A DNA stretch of 64,000 nt. It comes from Neckera pumila (Eukaryota > Streptophyta > Bryopsida > Hypnales > Neckeraceae). The stretch is taken from NCBI GenBank assembly GCA_963969595.1, contig OZ018410.1, positions 29,082,913 to 29,146,912 on the forward strand, written 5' to 3'. The notes under the pieces are model-generated. The model was not told the origin of the DNA. It ran no database searches and saw nothing but the letters and a program-made list of their open reading frames with translations. Positions within the stretch are counted from its first letter, which is position 1, and every line of letters begins with the position of its first letter. This document shows, one piece after another, positions 23,986 to 41,771 of the stretch. A program made the translations under genes and the position numbers.

Positions 23986-25154
23986 ACCAAGTCGCTATTC
24001 CGATCCTCCATTAAGTCCAAATGGATATCGTGGCATCTCTCTGTTATGTTGTAGATCTATACCCTTTCTGTCAATTGAAGCATTTAACCATTATAGAGTG
24101 TGGTGCCATTAGGAGATCAGTATTGAGCTACGGAGAGAGTGATGCTCTGAAAGGCACCAGGGGGATATACTTGCAACAATGAGATGATAAATAGTGGAAC
24201 CCATTAGAATGGAACTTGTGTGATCTGGTGGATCTGCTGTTATCAGGTAATTCTGCAGGAACAGATTGTATGACTGGGGGCAGCGACTGCCACTTTTGAA
24301 AGCATAGTAGTAACCCTAAACCATCTCAAAAACCAGAGAAAATCCCAAATCAATTACAAACAAGTACGCATGCCATTTTTTCATTTGAAGAAAAACATTT
24401 AAAATAAATTCCCAAAGGGGTACGCTAGCCCTTTTTTCAAAAAAAATTTAGAAATTTTATTGAGACAATATTTGCCACAAAGTGTTTTACAAAAAAACTA
24501 CACTTCTTTCATAAGTCTACTAAAAGAGAAATAGTTGTTTTCCTAGCTCAAAAGTACAGGGCCAGTGACTCCTTGTGCAAAATTGCCAACTAAAAAACTC
24601 TATTAAAAAAACAAAGAGGGTACATGAGTCAATCTTTAAGAAATTGATCGAAAGTGCCACTGAATTGAAGAGGTATGTTTAGCCATTACATTTTTCCCCA
24701 TCTTTCCATCTGCCAAAGCAAGAAAAACCACAAAACACTCGTTAAACCCCTGAGGGAGGAAATGCTGAGGCATTCTCAATCTTCCACAATGTGGAATTTT
24801 GTTGAGAATTTAGTGAGAATTTTGTCATTTTGGGTATGAACTTATTTCATTCAGTAAACAGCTTTGCTCATAGAGTGCTAATTTGTGATATTTGACGGGG
24901 AGTAATTCACTGAGATTGGATTAATATGAGCTAATCAGTTCAATTCCTAAGACTCCCCCATCAATTTGTTAAGGATTTCTCAGTCACGTTCAAGTACTTT
25001 TAAATCCAAAATTGCTCACAGCGCTTCAACAGTTATGTTTAGGTGTGATTATGTAAGTGAGACATCACGAGAGCATCAGTATGTGACAAAATTCCCCAGA
25101 ATTAACTTTACAAATTCAGTTCAAATAAGTGCGTCACAAGGTTCTCAAACTCAC

Positions 25155-25264
25155 CTGTCATCAGAGGTGTTGAGCTCCAGGACAGCTTCCTTGAAATTGG
25201 GACCTAACAGCTCATGAGCCAGCGCAAGAGTACTTGTTGTCTTACCAGTGCCAGGAGGTCCCTT
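25155..25264 (-). pseudogene. Captured exon of a replication factor C small subunit (RFC2/RFC4-type clamp loader)
   Basis: On the minus strand the sequence reads [20 protein letters not shown], then [16 protein letters not shown], followed by a GT donor (GTGAGT) at 25154-25149. This is the Walker A region of an AAA+ clamp-loader small subunit, most like plant RFC subunits with ALAHELLG and LELNASDDR. An AG acceptor-like AAAAG precedes it. No other RFC exon is found nearby, although flanking bases may be RFC introns. It sits inside the roughly 1 kb present in duplication copy B and absent from copy A. It looks like a transduplicated gene piece. Confidence 0.8.
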
Positions 25265-25842
25265 TTCAGAGGTCAGTTGAGGGGATAGTTTGAGCTGTAG
25301 AACTGAATTCCTGCATTCTTTGCCTACTCGAATATTCTTGTCTAATCTGCTATTAACTCCGAATGGATATCATGTACGGTAGATTTGCGTCTCTTCAACA
25401 AATGTAAGAGTCTGCTGTCATTGGGAAATCACGCAATGGAGCTCACTGGAACGATCACTTTAGGTTCTACAAGAGCCAACGCTCTTGAGATAAAAAATTC
25501 TGACTCAAATTTGTGACGGCTTCTTAAGCAAATCATTCAAACTGGGAGGTTGTCGACCACTATTGGAGGGGAAAACCTCATTACCATTTACACTTGTAAC
25601 CATAGACATTTAGGTAAGCATGCTTGCACCACTCACACCACTTGCACATGAGGCCAACCAAGTGCATGAGTTGCCGTTGCTAATAGTGGTAGTCAATGGG
25701 AGATGGGATCAGGACTCGAACAATTTTACCAGCCTCTACGTACCTTAATTGCTTTCAAAGAATTCGAATCCACTAACTGAATGAGTGAAGAGCGATTGAA
25801 ATTAATGAATAAAAATTCATAGCATTCATGCTAGAGTGTTTT

Positions 25843-26226
25843 CTAGCCAAGTCCAGTATCAACTGGCTCAATGCAGGAGGGTAAACCAGTCCCACGTCTG
25901 ACTGATGGGTTATTGTCGGTGATGAGTGCCTTCAACCGGCACTGCGCCAAGCGACACCAATCCATAGCCTTCTCCAGCGTTTCGATGACGGCCTCGGGGA
26001 TGTGTGACTGCACCGCAATCCTGGCCAGCGGGTCGCCATAGACAGGGTCTTTTGCTGCTGCTGCTGCAGTTGGGCTTTTGTCGGGCAACAAGCTCAAGAG
26101 CATGTTCCACACATCTTCCTGGTGCAGGATCGCCGTGCTGATCATCGCCTCCACCTTCTCGATGCACTCGGTGGTGCAATCGGAGCTCGGTCTGGGGAAA
26201 CCTGATGTGTGTCCCTGCTGATCCAT
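25843..26226 (-). CDS. Short conserved ORF of unknown function, duplication copy B
   Basis: The ORF is 127 residues from ATG at 26226 to a stop at 25843, a close relative of the copy at 21066-21440. Differences are about a dozen substitutions plus two in-frame indels (a Ser after HT, and two residues in the Ala-rich linker, AAKDPVYG against AEPGYG). The core CIEKVEAMISTAILHQEDVW and LLSLLPDKSPTAA are identical. In this copy the neighbouring kinase is destroyed while this frame stays open, a mild argument for selection, although time since duplication may be short. Product unknown. Confidence 0.5.
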   Translation of the reverse strand: MDQQGHTSGFPRPSSDCTTECIEKVEAMISTAILHQEDVWNMLLSLLPDKSPTAAAAAKDPVYGDPLARIAVQSHIPEAVIETLEKAMDWCRLAQCRLKALITDNNPSVRRGTGLPSCIEPVDTGLG

Positions 26227-26737
26227 TTCTCACCGACTGTGACAGTGATCGAACCACTTCCTTTGCGTGAGGTCTGCGCTCGATCATAACTGAACTTAGT
26301 ACACTTCCTTTCTAGAGTCTATGTATTGGATTCTGGCGACCCTTACTTTTTCTCCCATGCGGTCAAACGTGAAGTCGTCTGCAAAGGATTTAGAATCAAA
26401 CAGACGTCTTGCATTGATTCATGTCGACCACACAACGAGACTGGCATTCTTTGTCAAACGTGGAGTCGCGGAAATGCAGGCCAGGCAGTTATGATCAAGA
26501 CTCTTGATTCATGCCAGGGGAATGAGCTTGGAGTGTGGAGCTTAGGTTTTTAGTGACAGCCAAAATAAAAGTAACATTTATTTTCTAAGTTTTTTAATTC
26601 AGTAAAAACTTTGAAATGCAGTAACTTTTCTTCAGTGAGTCCCAACGCACCAAAACAAAGCCCATGCACGCCTCCTCGTTGAGGGATTTACAACGGTACC
26701 AAGAACGTGACCAAGGGACACTAGGAACTTTGAATCA

Positions 26738-26971
26738 GATAGCCGGGGCTACGCGGGGATGTTTTAGACCATATTCCAGCCCCTTGTAGCAATAGTTCAA
26801 AAATGGGGAGGGTTAAACAATGTAGCCCCATTTTTGTACCACTAGCAGAGGCTATATGTCGTCCGGAGTTGTACCAGTTTGTAGTTTGAATTCAATTCAA
26901 GCAGGTTCACAGGGGCTTAATATTGTGATTTCACACACACACACCCTTCCCGTGTAGCTTGGGGGGCTATC
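26738..26971. mobile_element. 234-bp MITE-like element with imperfect inverted ends
   Basis: The left end is GATAGCCGGGGCTACGCGGG. The right end is CCCGTGTAGCTTGGGGGGCTATC, whose reverse complement begins GATAGCCCCCCAAGCTACACGGG. It therefore has about 20 bp of imperfect terminal inverted repeat. It interrupts the dispersed repeat whose uninterrupted relative is at 20130-20360 (the AAACAAACAA tail resumes at 27020). A short (AC)n run lies at 26933-26943. No coding capacity. Confidence 0.65.
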
Positions 26972-27514
26972 CGTTCTAGAGTTCCCAATGGGACACACAA
27001 TTATGAAGATCTCACTATAACAAACAAAACAAACAAGTAGTCTAACTTAAAACTTTAAGGTTATAGATTCTTTAAAATATCAATACTTTTGGAAGGTGTA
27101 AGTAGATCCTATGACCACTAAAGGTACCTAAAATATAAGTCACCTTACAAATAATGTTATATGTACCTATAACTCGTGACATCCTATAACCACAATAGGT
27201 GATTTACGCTCCATGTTCCCATTCTATGCTTATATAAGGTAGTGTGCTCCAAAAGCGACCATTTAAGAGTTGATTGGGTGCCTTTGGGGGGAATCAAGGC
27301 TCCTTGAAACAATTTTCAGTAAATTTTTCTAGGAAGAAAAATGTCATTGACAACTAATCCAATTCAAAAAAACTCGTAACTAATTACATGAATTTTTGAA
27401 GTTGAAACCTAGTAGTTAGTAAAAGCGACCACCTCTTAAAATGCACACTGCTGCTACATTGAGAAAAGCAAAATGTACCTCTGTGCCATGATCCCTTTTA
27501 AAGTAGACTTGCTG

Positions 27515-27840
27515 CAACCAGGCTCTTGATTCATGTCAACCTCAAAACGAGACTGGAATTCTCTTAAGTTTCCAACGAGAGTCTAACTTGGAGGCAACTA
27601 TACAAGGCCGGCGGTCACTATTTAGAGTACTTCAATGCAGACACTTTAAAAGGGATCATGCCGTTTTTAAAATGGTTTTTCAATGGCGTGTTTGCAAGGA
27701 AATTTCTCGTGAATGGGTGTCTCGCCACCAATTTCGCAACGGTTTTGATTTGCAACAGTGAATGAGAAACACTCTTTTTAATTGAATGAGGAAACGAAGT
27801 TAGCTTGCAAGACTGGTCTTCAGTTGGTTTCTAGATTCAC
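27515..27840. repeat. Partial third repeat of the 23215-23530 segment
   Basis: Landmarks in the same order in both places: GGCTCTT(C/G)ATTCATGTCAACCTCAAAACGAGACT, TCTAACTTGGAGGCA, TTTTTCAATGGCGTG against TTTCTCAACGGCGTG, GAATGAGGAAAC and AAGACTGGTCTT. This copy is not followed by gluconokinase sequence. The duplicated unit once extended leftward of the kinase and has at least three partial copies. Confidence 0.7.
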
Positions 27841-28039
27841 TGTACTGCTCACTGGGGATGTTTTTTTCTCAATCTGGTGGTCAAACGGACGCAGAAGTCA
27901 GAGGAGCACGAAGACTCATTGTGTTCATGGGTGCCGTCTCTGACCGTGAGGTCACCTTCCTGAGTTCAGCCCTTTGACCGTCAGCACTTCCTCAGCATTT
28001 CCCTATTTTAGGGCCGCTTTACACCTACAGGAAGAGGCC

Positions 28040-28140
28040 GGGCCAATTCCACTTGAGGCCGTAGAATAATAATAAGATTATATCAGGGGCCAATTCCACT
28101 TGAGGCCGTAGAATAATAATAAGATTATATCAGGGGCCAA
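28040..28140. repeat. 47-bp tandem repeat, two full copies plus partial third
   Basis: GGGCCAATTCC starts units at 28040 and 28087; a third unit start (GGGCCAATTC) is at 28134 and then diverges. The two full units, ending ATAAGATTATATCAG, are identical. Confidence 0.9.
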
Positions 28141-28249
28141 TTCTCCCATATGTAACAAGCCTTGAGGCCAAGAAGCTGGGTTGATTCAATGAAACTGAAA
28201 AAATTTCAGCCCCCTCTCTCTCTCACTCTCTTTTCATTGCCATATTGTT

Positions 28250-29430
28250 CAATATGGATGAACAAAGACGAAAGGTCTTTATCAATGGCTCTTGTATTCT
28301 TCATGGCCATGCAAAATGTCAGGACGGTTGTTGCCAATTTTGCAAAAACATGATTTTTGCATCAGTATTATGTTGGTGTGGCATTGGTTTTTGTAATGAT
28401 GCTTGGAGAGAGTGGTGCTTCTAGGAGGACATGGAGCATTTGGATGTATTTGGATGTATTTGGATGTATTTGGATGTATTTGGATGTATTTGGATGTATT
28501 TGGATGTATTTGGATGTTACTCGGTTAGGTTATTCAAGCAACATACAAGGTTACTTCTTGAAACTTTTGATTATTTGTGCGGTGTCTTATCTCCATCATT
28601 AAGTTGTTTAGATACAAAATTTAGATTAGCCATTTTGCTTAAAGATTGGATTGTTCTTTCTTGAATAAACTAAGTACTAGAAATTAATATGCGGTTATGC
28701 AAAAACTTATGGAATTCATGAAAGTACTGCATCTATCATTGTTATGGAGTTTTGTGCAACAATTTAAAGCAATCAAAAGCATTTAAAACCATTAATGATT
28801 GGGAAACAATTTGGAGCTATTTTGAAGAGGACTGCAATCGAGTTGGAGGAGCTCATGACATTACCTTATGTGATTGCAGCAGTCGATGGAAGTCATATAC
28901 CTATCACTACTCATCCTATAGATCCTACTTCATATTATTATAAGGAAGTTTTTAAATCATCTCTACTTCAAGGTGTAGTGAATAGCAAATGTGGGTTTGG
29001 AGATTATGATATTGGATGGGCCAAGCATTGCCATGACTGAACTTCGTTTCAAAATTCAAATATTGAGAAGAAAGTGATGAAAGGTGACCTATTACCTTAC
29101 AAACTTATAGGGAATGCTACTTATTCAATGAGACCATGGTTCTATTTTTCTTTCAATGGTGAAAAGATGGATTACCTAAAGCAAAGGCATACTAGAATTT
29201 TATTCAATCTTCAACAAGAATGGTTGTAGAAAGAGCCTTTGATATATTAAAAGGGAGGTAGAGGATTATTTTGAAGAGAATTGATATGCCTCTCTCATAT
29301 GTACCAAATCTAGTTACCACATGCATTTGCTTTCACAACTTGTGTATAATACACCAAGACAAGTTTGATGATGAATGGACAAAAGAAGGAGGGAGAATCA
29401 TGCAAATGGAAAGTATAAATCAACTAGGAT
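28250..29430 (+). pseudogene. PIF/Harbinger-type transposase relic (DDE_Tnp_4)
   Basis: Several frames, broken by frameshifts and stops, cover a Harbinger transposase. The N-terminal helical piece is around 28545-28660 (LLETFDYLCGVLSP, TKFRLAILL). The DDE core at 28861-29037 has YVIAAVDGSHIPI, then a Tyr-rich stretch, GVVNSKCGF and IGWAKHCHD. At 29095-29140 comes LIGNATYSMRPW, where functional relatives have GD, so the catalytic Asp is Asn here. The C-terminal part (29268-29400) has MPLSYVPNLVTTCICFHNLC. A 10-bp repeat has expanded inside the N-terminal part. Non-functional. Confidence 0.85.
28441..28517. repeat. 10-bp tandem repeat (TGGATGTATT) of about 7.7 copies
   Basis: Seven perfect copies plus a partial eighth. 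The unit is not a multiple of three, so translation cycles through WMYLDVFGCI in every frame. It lies in the damaged N-terminal part of the Harbinger transposase. Confidence 0.97.
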
Positions 29431-29526
29431 AGTTAGAGTATGCAGACATTTGTATGGTAGCTACATAAGCTGCAAAGGAGACGAGAAGATACATTAAAAC
29501 CAATGAGGTTGAAGCAAGACTAAAGT

Positions 29527-29790
29527 GTGCAAATTGAAAACATTGAAGAAACTCTGGTAAATGACATAGAAGGTACAAGATATGATGAGGATTTAAGGGT
29601 GGAAGCTATTGAAACAAAAAAAGATAAAGAGGCTAGGATGGAAAACATGCTTGTGCAAGCTATAAAAGCACACAAATTACTAGCTCAATCTTTTTGGGAA
29701 GCACATTTGAGAATGAGGGAAAAAGTTTCTTCCCTTGTAACCATGATGCATCTAATTTTCCAGAAGATTGAATCTAAAGTTTGTCTATAA
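29527..29790 (+). pseudogene. C-terminal fragment of a Harbinger-associated or host-like protein
   Basis: The 87-residue open frame is acidic and lysine-rich (NIEETLVNDIEGTRYDEDLR, KKDKEARMENMLVQAI). It looks like the helical tail often found after the transposase core or in the accessory Myb/trihelix-like protein of PIF/Harbinger elements. There is no diagnostic motif, so assignment rests on position just after the transposase relic. Confidence 0.3.
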
Positions 29791-29799
29791 GCCTATCCA

Positions 29800-31250
29800 T
29801 TCGTCATTCTACCTTCTCTAGAAAAGCATTGGTTTTCTCAAGTAGCAGTGGCCCATAATCTCTATTAAGGTAATAACACCTAAAAACAACAGTTTTTCTA
29901 ATTCTACTGCCTCAAGGATCAAATGACCAAAAATTTGATGAAAGTCTTAGTGAACTCAAGAGAAATGCAATCCAAGTGGTTTTGTAATTTCCTAAAGCTT
30001 TAGTAATCTTCTACAAGTTTTCAAAATTGAAACTGTAAAATAGCCTACACTTAACATTAGCCTCAGCTTAAATGGACACCCTTAAAGCACCAAATGTTTC
30101 AATTTTCATTGGTAACTTTCAAAAAAAATTATGTTGGTTTTGAGTCATGGAAGTGTTCATTTGAGGTCATTTGTCGAAGAATTGAACATATTGTAATTAG
30201 GTGCTTCTACCTTCATTATGGTTAGGTAGCATCACAATGCAATATAACTCAGAGTACAAGAAACTTGAGAAGGAAAAAAAAAAAATAGTCTAGCAATCCG
30301 TAGGGAACAAAATCACTTACATTTATTTGTAGTGAATTTTGGAAGCCTTAAAATCAAATCAAATGCATCTCAAATAGAATTGTCATTGTTGAATAATGCC
30401 AATAAACTTTCAGTGATTTTTCTTAAACATTCTTAAGCTTAGAAGGATGTGGTCCAATTACTAAGGTAGACAACCAAAAGTTATCAAATTCTATAATGGA
30501 TAGAATGCAATCTTGGTTTCCTAGTTTCTATGAAAGTTATTCATTAGAATTTTTTTTGCTCTTAGCGCCCTTGTTGGATTAATCAACAACAATGTTTAGG
30601 TCTAATTGGCATTGCAATGCAGCATGGCTTTTGAAAAGAAAAAAATTGAGAAAAATAACAATCAAAATTCAAATTGGCGACAAAAGGTCTAAAATTACTC
30701 ACTGTTTGTCTTTAGTAAATTTTGCAAGTCTTCCAAATGATTTCAAGGCATCTAAAATTGGACCCATATAGTTTCATAATGGATTTATTCTTTTTCATTT
30801 TTTTCCATGCATTTTAAACTGACATTTTAAATTTGGTTCACGACAAACTTGGATGCAATATGAATTTGAGGAGAAAAACTTGGATGCAATTACTTTTTAA
30901 GATTCCAGTGATTCAATGATTGATGAATCAACGAATTGCCGAAGCTTGAGTCTGTGAGGGGCCAAGTCCAAGAATTCCATGGATTCTGTCCAAGTGGCCA
31001 AGTAGTAGTTTTTTTTTTTAAACTTATAAATCTTTCTACTCTCTACATTATTTCCAGATGAAAATTCAAATGAATTCCAGACAAGTGCCCAAGTACCGGC
31101 AGATTTTTTTATCGGACTTATAAACTTTTCTACTCTACATTTTTTCCATATGAAAATTTGAATTTGAATTTCCCTCTCAATCGAGACTGCTCGTTCTCTA
31201 CTGACTTGAGTTCGACATTTTGAAACCCCTCCCAGAAAGCGTCCACTTTC
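29800..31250. other. AT-rich spacer with a diverged 90-bp tandem duplication
   Basis: No gene seen. At 30988-31170 two units of about 90 bp share CCAAGT(A)..., a T-run, ACTTATAAA.(C)TTTCTACTCT and TTTCCA.ATGAAAATT. Positions 31255-31758 probably include the 3' UTR of the F2KP gene. Confidence 0.5.
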
Positions 31251-31758
31251 ACCCTTAAACCCTAAGAGAGCGGGTGTCTACTGTGTGAATGACGAATGTT
31301 TTAAAGACCTTGTTTTTAAAATGGATGCTAGCAGAGAAAATACTTAAACGCCCAATGGCACAAATTGATGTCATCAATGGAATACCTACACGGCTATACG
31401 ACTCTGGCTGAAGCAAGTCATGGACACCATATGAATCATAGAGCCTATATGAGATATTCAGTGGTCCTCGTGACTGGTCGACTCGCCCCAAAGTGTCACT
31501 GGAGCCTCCTGTTGTTAAGGAAACTGACTTTAGCAACAAGACTTCTCATGGGAACTCACCGTACTTTGTGCCTGCAATCACAATAAGAAACACGAGTCAA
31601 GAGATGCATATGTAGCCAAAAGACTCCAGGGCATTAAGATTATTGCTTCGAGGCAATTTCTCGGCATCATTCCCCAAGGATAACTTACAATCTTTTCCAC
31701 GAAAAAAGAGAAACGAAGGCATGAAAAAATTTGAAAGATACAAGAAGAGCAAATCAAT

Positions 31759-39263
<7,505 letters not shown>

Positions 39264-40400
39264 ACTGACTCTTTATCCTGGATTATAGAAACCTGCTAAC
39301 TTTCCATAAGTCCTCCTGATCCCAGTAGCACCTGTCTAAACCACGTCGAATTTGTGCAATTGCAAGTTGCAACAATCAATTTCCGCAGAGCAAACTGCGC
39401 TTATTGACCAACAAGAAATTTTTCCATGCCATTCAAGACTTAATAAATCAGAAACAAGAACTAAACCAGGTGGAAATCTCAGCTGCTCTGTCTGTGCAAA
39501 TCATCATCTCCTCAGTCCTGTCAGTGTATCAAAAAATTCAAGATGAGAGGATAGAACAACTCGAAAAGGTGCGTTACTTGGTGGCCATCACATGCTACAC
39601 AAACGACTTCCTCGACCTCTGATTGATATTGCAATTCTAATGCATCATCTAGACAGCACATCAGTCAAAATTACGAAGTGCAATTTCAATACTGAGCAAA
39701 TTAGAGCCGCCAAAACACTCGTCAGTCCTCCATAATTTCGGTAAAAAAAATACATCCCAGACGCATCCAACATAACACACATGAATATCAAACCAGTCGA
39801 CTACATTTGCAAAATTAAACATAAAAATAACGATTCGACAATGAAAACTCACAAGAACTTGAGATTACTTACAAAAAAGTCACAAAATTATCAAAAAAGG
39901 AGATAGCAGTGGCGCAGCTAGCAATAGAACAACCAGAAATCTGGTGACTGTTCACTAAAACTCCAAACATTCATCAAAAAAACAAGATAACAATGCTGCA
40001 ACGAGCATTCGACATCCACGCACCCCGAGGAACAACAAACGGCGATTTCCAGAAATTCCGAACGCAAATCTGCACCTAAACAAGCAGCGAATGTATCCAA
40101 ATGCGCCTCTTGAGATGAACAAGCTCCAAGCAAGTCCCAGAAAGTCCAGATTGCCTGCTTCGCGGACGCGAGGGCGACAGCACACACTCCTAGCACGAGG
40201 AGAAGGGGTAAGCCAGAAAAAACAGGGGATGGCAGGGAAACAGACCTTGCTTGGGACCCGAAAGGGGATCTGGATAAACCATTCGTACCATTTTCGGGAT
40301 CTCCCTTGGGCCTCCTCATGTGGCTTATCGTTGGTGCAGGACGTTAAATAAACGTCCCACGATGCGCCGGTGAGACCACTTCAGTTCGCGGGACCAGCAG
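39264..40400 (-). promoter_or_regulatory. Probable 5' leader and promoter of F2KP
   Basis: Positions about 40080-40400 are markedly less AT-rich than their flanks, as expected of a transcribed leader. A minus-strand open frame starts at an ATG at 40319 (MRRPKGDPENG) and runs to 39918 with no homology I can name. If it lies in the leader it would be an upstream ORF that could reduce F2KP translation. No TATA box was identified with confidence. Confidence 0.35.
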
Positions 40401-40638
40401 GGTAAATTTGTGTTCTCCAAGGACCATGAGTGCAGATTTTAAACAATGAATGAACGGAAATACAGCCTAAACTCACTGAAATGCATTTTTTCATCCATCA
40501 ATTTTGTTGATCTAACAATATGGATGTGATCTATAAATAGCATTTTACTACTATTATTTGAGAGTCATCATTAAAATATTCTTCTAAGTTGCATTTTATA
40601 ATAGATCTTCACAATTTTGGAAAATTGGACACCCTTCT

Positions 40639-40655
40639 GGTCCTAAAGGGGTTAA
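40639..40655 (-). repeat. Solo TTAA-type transposon terminus
   Basis: GGTCCTAAAGGGGTTAA is a right-hand end of the TTAA family (compare GGTTCTTTAGGGGTTAA at 55207-55223). The sequence to its left does not show a matching left end. It lies only 190 bp before the complete element at 40843. Confidence 0.5.
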
Positions 40656-40842
40656 GTAAAAAGAAAGCCCCCTATTTTGTGCCGTATTTAGGTATGTTGT
40701 AGACCTTTCCTAGCTGGTTTATTGTCTCTCTTTGCAAATATGAATTCAAAATTTGCAAACATTTTCATACGTGACAAACAAAAATTCCTGCGTTTTCCTC
40801 TAGAGTAAATCGAGCCTACTAGTCCCACTTCATGGGACGGGT

Positions 40843-41771
40843 TTAACACCTAAAGTTCTATGACTATGTTTTAATTGAAAAATGCTCAAAAAGTGTCATT
40901 TTTAGTACAATTATCCAATTTTTTTAAAAAAGAAATTTGACACATGGAACCAAAGGATCCTGTAGTATGCTGACTTGAGAACATGTGGTAAGGATTTCAA
41001 AAATTTCCACCATATGAATTGCAAGATATAAGCATTCAAATTCACTAAAACTATTTTTTTGGCCCTGTAAAAAACAAGGCAGCAGCACTTCACAAGCTCA
41101 CTTTTCACTGAAAAAATGTCCAAAATGATGGTGCTTATTTGGATTCTTTTTCCTAGACAAGTTGGCTACATGCTTGAAAATTTTTACTTCATTTGGAATT
41201 GTACAACATATAGGAAAAAAATAGTAAGTAGATAGTAGTAGATAATGATTCAAAATACCAAATTGTCAAGAAATTAATTATGGAATTGAAAAATGTCAAT
41301 CCCAATGGTTGTAATGTTGTAATAAATAATCTATATACTAGTATTTTATTTTTTTCAAAAAATATTGAAAATTGAGTAAAATAAAGGACTTCAAAGTATA
41401 TTTTAGAGTAGAAAATCCATAACAGCCCGCAAACTAAAAATCTTCATAACTTTTGACTCATTGATCAAAATTAGATGATTCAAAGCTTTTTAAGTATATA
41501 TAACTCTAGAAAGCCAATTTCAAAATTTTGTTTTTGAAAAAATTGATTTTTTTTATCTGCCCAAACTACCCAGTTACGAAAAAAAGTAACATATTAGGTC
41601 ATAACCTTTGACACATTTCCAAATGTCATGAAATTTAGTGCATATGAAAGATATTCCTTGCGCCCACCTTCTGTTAAAATTTTCGCCTAAAATATGGAAA
41701 TAGCTAGTCACACGTACCTGCCTAAAATTTCTATACAGCCAAGACATGCATCACGGTCTTTTAGGGGTTAA
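40843..41771 (+). mobile_element. 0.93-kb TTAA-bounded element, family copy 2
   Basis: The left end is TTAACACCTAAAGTTCTATGAC; the right end is CACGGTCTTTTAGGGGTTAA (929 bp with TTAA). The left half matches the truncated copy at 15073. The right half shares the CATAACTTTT..., CAAAGCTTT and TTCTAGAAA/AAAAATT block with the copies at 16465 and 54298. No transposase ORF. Confidence 0.75.

Larger units (their letters stand above)
23555..26472. repeat. Segmental duplication, copy B
   Basis: Second copy of the 19299-21690 unit, in the same orientation. Relative to copy A it lacks the 20130-20360 piece and carries about 1 kb of extra sequence (about 24269-25290). It also lacks gluconokinase exons 1 and 2. 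Similarity to copy A ends near GTCAAACGTGGAGTCG (26454-26470). Confidence 0.88.

Noticed and set aside
31255..31539. 94-residue minus-strand ORF downstream of F2KP
   Set aside because: F2KP ends with a stop at 31759 in an exon that matches the family; this stretch is more likely its 3' UTR.
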